Below are positions 62,601 to 64,000 of a stretch of 64,000 nt of DNA, piece after piece. Origin of the DNA: Penelope pileata (Eukaryota > Chordata > Aves > Galliformes > Cracidae); NCBI GenBank assembly GCA_013396635.1, contig WBMW01004965.1:146821-210820 (forward strand), given 5' to 3'. The notes beneath the pieces are model-generated. The model had not been told where the DNA came from, made no database searches, and saw only the letters and a program-made list of their open reading frames with translations. Both the position numbers and the translations under genes were made by a program. Numbering within the stretch: position 1 is the first letter of the stretch; each line of letters starts with the position of its first letter.

Positions 62601-64000
62601 GGCCTGGATTGCTGCCCCCTCGGACAGAAATGCACCTGCAAAGTGCTGCTGAATGAATCAGTAGAAGGGCTGTAAGCACCCATTTCTGGAAGACTGCTAC
62701 AAGCCATGGGAATACAGGCAACAGCATTCAGCTGGAAACAGAACAACTAAAAGGGTAAACCACTGCTCATCCCAGCTAACTCTTACTTAGGAAGAACTAT
62801 CTGCTTCTGAAGTGACCCAAGCTATAAAGAGAAAATTACAGTGAATTATCACAGTCTGACAGCACCCCTCACATCTCAACACGTACTCACAAAATGTTTC
62901 CTGTCCTAAGCTAACATCAGTAATAAATCAAAGTATTATCAAAGTATTTCAGGAAGAGAGTAGAAAATATTCCCGACACTTTAGCGAGCATTCACCCAGC
63001 ACTTACTGGGTATGATTAAGATTATTCAAAGAAGATAAATTAAAATTAAATGGATGCAGAGGAGGACAGCAACCATTTAGGGCACAGACAACTTGAAGGC
63101 AAGAAGAACATCTGACAGGAAAATACAAGTCTCAACAAGAGAATGTCAAGAAAGCATTAAGTTCCACTCTATCAGGCACATGGCTGCAAACGCTAACAGG
63201 GAAAAGCATAATTCTGGCATGAATAAAACGAGAATAAGCTGGTCAGACCCCAAATTTATAGGAGATAGATATCAGATGAAAAGCCATCAGAAAAACCTCT
63301 CAGCACTTAGCAGGAAGAAAGCAAGCACTAGTTCAAGACAGAGCATGCAGTCTGCAAAGCAGATTGCAGGAGAACCAAGACCTAAGAGCCTTCCAGCTTT
63401 GTGCTCCTATCACTTCACCCTTTCTGCAACACACGACAGCCAACTAAGCTGGATGTGTCTGAATCATTTTGCAACAACAAAGCTTCCCTTGGTTTTATGT
63501 CTGTAAGCTTTGTTCTCTGCTCTATAATAAGCTATTACTCACTCGGAACAAAACTGTATTCCCATCCCAGACTGAAACTTTTTTTTTTTTTTAAATACAA
63601 ATAAACATGGAGAAAACACTCCTTCCTTCACTTTAAATGTACAGGAAAAAATTTGCTAAGTTTATGATATGTAAAAAAAGAAAAAAAGGGCAACTGACAT
63701 TTGCACCTACGCAGTGAAGACATGACTGAGTTGCATCAGATAAATTAAGAAACATACTTTGAATTTCAAAGCTGAAGATGTGCTGACTTCTGACACGTAT
63801 GTGGAAAGTGTTCTCTAGAGAACTGAATTTCTTATTTTTATATCAGTTACTCTACAACCAAATGAGACCTGGAGTTACTGATCCACCCAAATCATCACTC
63901 TTTTTCAAAGTCCCAAGCAGAACATGTACAAGGCCACTTGGATTTCAGGTGCTGTGCTCAGATGTTGGGCGGAAAAAAAATCACAAATATATGAAAGGGT
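56641..64000 (-). other. PPIL2: PPIL2 upstream intron (continues past window)
   Basis: At least 7.4 kb lies upstream of the first visible exon. I looked here for sequences encoding the missing N-terminal blocks (YITCAEYTHFYGG, YPVCTPDG, VPWLKKYGTNP) and did not find them, so the intron probably runs beyond 64000. It holds GC-richer patches (about 57080-57320, 58640-59180, 59660-60060) and a CR1 copy at 60893-61112. Confidence 0.6.
60893..61112 (-). mobile_element. CR1 LINE, 5'-truncated 3' end
   Basis: On the minus strand it encodes RKKFFPVRVVRHWNRLPREV and a block ending GTLGSLVW, then the 3' UTR and the end near tggaatcacagaatg. It is close to the copy at 39640-39873 in sequence, orientation and truncation point, so both probably belong to the same CR1 subfamily. 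The tail repeat is shorter. Confidence 0.93.

Overview
The window looks like nuclear DNA of a bird. It contains 3' ends of CR1 LINEs with the avian hallmark (an ATTCTATGAT-type tail and the 'ggttggaagggacctt' core). It also has long introns, an AT-rich to moderately GC intronic background, and exons of one recognisable vertebrate gene. There are no operons, prokaryotic genes or CRISPR arrays.

The one gene I can support is PPIL2 (cyclophilin-60, a U-box/cyclophilin-like spliceosomal peptidyl-prolyl isomerase-like protein). It lies on the minus strand. I reconstructed 15 coding exons between 56640 and 4790 by joining GT-AG junctions whose phases all agree. They give 1,323 nt, or 440 codons plus a TAG stop. 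This covers the end of the U-box, the linker, the whole cyclophilin domain and the C-terminal tail ending GFGDFSSW. The first roughly 80 codons (start codon and most of the U-box) were not found, and presumably lie beyond 64000.

Layout: 1-4789 is the PPIL2 3' UTR plus downstream flank, including a GC-rich stretch at about 300-3100. 4790-7490 holds the last four exons. 7491-56588 alternates long introns with short exons, and 56641-64000 is the start of a further intron. The introns carry an ancient CR1 fragment (about 8270-8890), younger CR1 3' ends (39640-39873, 46914-47060, 60893-61112), probable fossil tRNA-derived or MIR-like SINE pieces, a probable hAT-type palindrome, simple repeats and a 17-base N gap.

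In mammals PPIL2 is followed tail-to-tail by YPEL1. I found no YPEL1 coding sequence here, but opposed poly(A)-type hexamers near 3660-3675 would fit a convergent arrangement. I saw no convincing undescribed coding system. The findings below are mainly non-coding structure and details of the PPIL2 gene.
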